From positions 1-46,054 of the forward strand of contig JAGWWW010000008.1 in assembly GCA_018970205.1 (NCBI GenBank): a stretch of DNA of 46,054 nt. Direction: 5' to 3'. A program made the position numbers and the translations under genes. The notes beneath the pieces are model-generated. The model saw only the letters and a program-made list of their open reading frames with translations, made no database searches and had not been told where the DNA came from. Every line of letters begins with the position of its first letter. Within the stretch, counting starts at the first letter, position 1. This document shows, in pieces, positions 44,840-46,054 of the stretch. Origin of the DNA: Actinomycetales bacterium. Its GTDB lineage: Bacteria; Actinomycetota; Actinomycetes; S36-B12; UBA5976.

Positions 44840-46054
44840 CTACTGCGCCGGGCCCACGAGGGTGGCGCACATCTCCTCGAACACCCGCGTGTGCTCGGCC
44901 ACCTGTTGCGCGGTCGTGTCCGGTCCCATCAGCGCCATGTTGTGAAACGGGGTGATGAGGAGTCCGCGGTTGCTCAGGAACAGGTGAGCGAACTCATCGA
45001 GCAGGTCATCCGCCGCTGCCGCCGACGCGCTGCCCGTGCGTGGCGCCGGAGATGTGAAGCGGTACTCCGCCCGCGCGCCGAGTTGCACCAGCGACCACGG
45101 CAGGCCGTGCGCGTCGATCGCCGAGCGCACACCGGCGCTGTAGTCGTCGCACAGCGCCGTCATCCGCACGAAGACATCGTCTGTGAGCACGTGCATGAGC
45201 GTTGCGTGCATGGCCGCAGTGGAGAGCGCATTGCCTGCCAGCGTTCCGCCGACGCCCCCGACATCGATGATGTCCGCCGCACCGGACTCAGCGAGGGCGG
45301 TGACGCGCGCCGCCACCTCGGCGGTGATCCCGTACGCACCCGAAGGGATGCCGCCGCCGATTGACTTGCCGATGATGAAAATGTCGGGTCGCAGCCCCCA
45401 TGCCCGGGTGGCGCCGCCTGGACCGACCGAGATGGTGTGAGTCTCGTCGATCATGAGCAGCGCCCCGGTCTCGTCGCAGAGTCGCCGTACGCCGTCGAGG
45501 AAGCCGGGCTCCGGCGCGACGATGCCGATGTTGGTCAACGCCGGCTCGGTCAGTACCGCCGCCACATCCCCGTGGGCTAACTCCCTGGCCAACGCCTCGA
45601 GGTCGTTGAACTCCACGACCCGGGTCGTCTCATGCAACGACACCGGCGGCGCCACGTTGCCCGGGCGTGACACTGCAACGCCGTCGGGGCCGGGGACGGC
45701 GAAGGTCTCGTCGACTGAGCCGTGGTAGCAGTAGGCGAACACGAGGATCTTCGGCCGGCCCGTGACCAAGCGTGCGAGCCGGATGGCCCACCGGTTGGCA
45801 TCGGTGGCGCTGAGGGTGAACGACCACAGCGGCAGACCGAACCGACGCGTCAATTCCGCTGCCACTTCTTCGGCTTGAGCCGTGGGCAGCATGGTGGTGA
45901 TCCCACCGGAACCGGCGACGCGTTCGTGCACTGCGGTCGCGATCGCGGCGGGGCTGTGACCGGCCATGGCGCCGGTGTCTCCGAGGGCGAAGTCGATGTG
46001 CGTGTGACCGTCGATGCATGTGATCTCGCTGCCGTGGGCTCGCCCAAGATACAT
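44840..46054 (-). CDS. Class III aminotransferase, N-terminus beyond the window edge
   Basis: The 404 visible residues include DGHTHIDFALGDTGAMAGHS, TLSATDANRWAIRLARLVTG (phosphate-binding region), FAYCYHGSVDE, LLMIDETHTI in the cofactor Asp position, and the Schiff-base lysine in IFIIGKSIGGGIPSGAYG. This is the glutamate-1-semialdehyde-aminomutase-like branch of class III. It lacks the usual 40 or so residues before the first block, so the ATG at the very edge is more likely internal than the true start. The bulky DETHT and ATDAN replacements of common residues suggest an unusual amine substrate. It is only distantly like the aminotransferase at 9916-11286. Confidence 0.85.
   Translation of the reverse strand: MYLGRAHGSEITCIDGHTHIDFALGDTGAMAGHSPAAIATAVHERVAGSGGITTMLPTAQAEEVAAELTRRFGLPLWSFTLSATDANRWAIRLARLVTGRPKILVFAYCYHGSVDETFAVPGPDGVAVSRPGNVAPPVSLHETTRVVEFNDLEALARELAHGDVAAVLTEPALTNIGIVAPEPGFLDGVRRLCDETGALLMIDETHTISVGPGGATRAWGLRPDIFIIGKSIGGGIPSGAYGITAEVAARVTALAESGAADIIDVGGVGGTLAGNALSTAAMHATLMHVLTDDVFVRMTALCDDYSAGVRSAIDAHGLPWSLVQLGARAEYRFTSPAPRTGSASAAAADDLLDEFAHLFLSNRGLLITPFHNMALMGPDTTAQQVAEHTRVFEEMCATLVGPAQ

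Overview
The window is a high-GC chromosomal segment of an actinomycete (Actinomycetota). The grounds are a dnaK-grpE-dnaJ-hspR operon behind a HAIR-type HspR operator, a DUF3151 gene, GTG and TTG starts, many leaderless-type promoters (TANNNT placed 6-8 nt before the start codon), and a gene set (purA, DUF3151, class II fba, DedA, pyrE, dcd, a membrane Fe-S reductase) that I recall lying in the same general part of the Mycobacterium tuberculosis chromosome. It is mostly core chromosome. I see no prophage, CRISPR array, rRNA or intact transposon.

Layout. 1-6.5 kb: the 5' part of an mmsA-like methylmalonate-semialdehyde dehydrogenase gene, a possible insertion-sequence end, two tRNA-Ser genes (GCT and TGA) around a 14-helix drug exporter, a MASE1-GGDEF-EAL c-di-GMP enzyme and serS. 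6.5-12.8 kb: a secreted NlpC/P60 peptidase, a copZ-copA copper export pair, a class III aminotransferase, a DUF4352 surface protein behind a palindrome, and a GNAT acetyltransferase. 12.9-22.6 kb: purA, a renalase-like FAD enzyme, DUF3151, an MFS exporter diverging from a membrane-anchored DUF1028 protein, fba with a CRP/GlxR-type site, a second MFS exporter diverging from the first of two DedA genes, and pyrE. 22.6-27.5 kb: an SDR and the HspR heat-shock operon. 27.5-34.7 kb: a secreted M4-type metallopeptidase, a HdrD-like membrane Fe-S protein, an OafA-type acyltransferase-SGNH protein, dcd and tRNA-Gly(CCC). 34.9-37.1 kb: a small accessory-looking patch with an AAA/DUF4143 ATPase behind 23-bp direct repeats, a YCII protein and a DUF1801 protein. 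37.1-46 kb: a thioredoxin-NHL protein, a carbon-nitrogen hydrolase behind a duplicated palindrome, a branched-chain 2-oxoacid (or pyruvate) dehydrogenase operon E1alpha-E1beta-E2, an EamA exporter and a truncated class III aminotransferase.

How the genes fit together. The two tRNA-Ser genes lie beside the synthetase that charges serine tRNAs. The 2-oxoacid dehydrogenase operon and the mmsA-like gene could serve two steps of valine breakdown, but they are about 40 kb apart. CopZ hands copper to CopA, and the two genes overlap by one base. HspR, the last gene of its operon, is expected to repress that operon through the perfect inverted repeat upstream of dnaK. At least twelve genes have no Shine-Dalgarno sequence but a TANNNT hexamer at the leaderless distance. 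At two divergent gene pairs the two -10 hexamers physically overlap, giving compact two-way promoters.

The least explained items are the 23-bp repeats before the DUF4143 ATPase, the about 120-bp imperfect tandem duplication carrying two CCTTAC-N4-GTAAGG palindromes, the palindrome before the DUF4352 gene, the membrane-anchored DUF1028 protein, and the overlapping divergent promoters. I did not find a clearly new multi-gene system.
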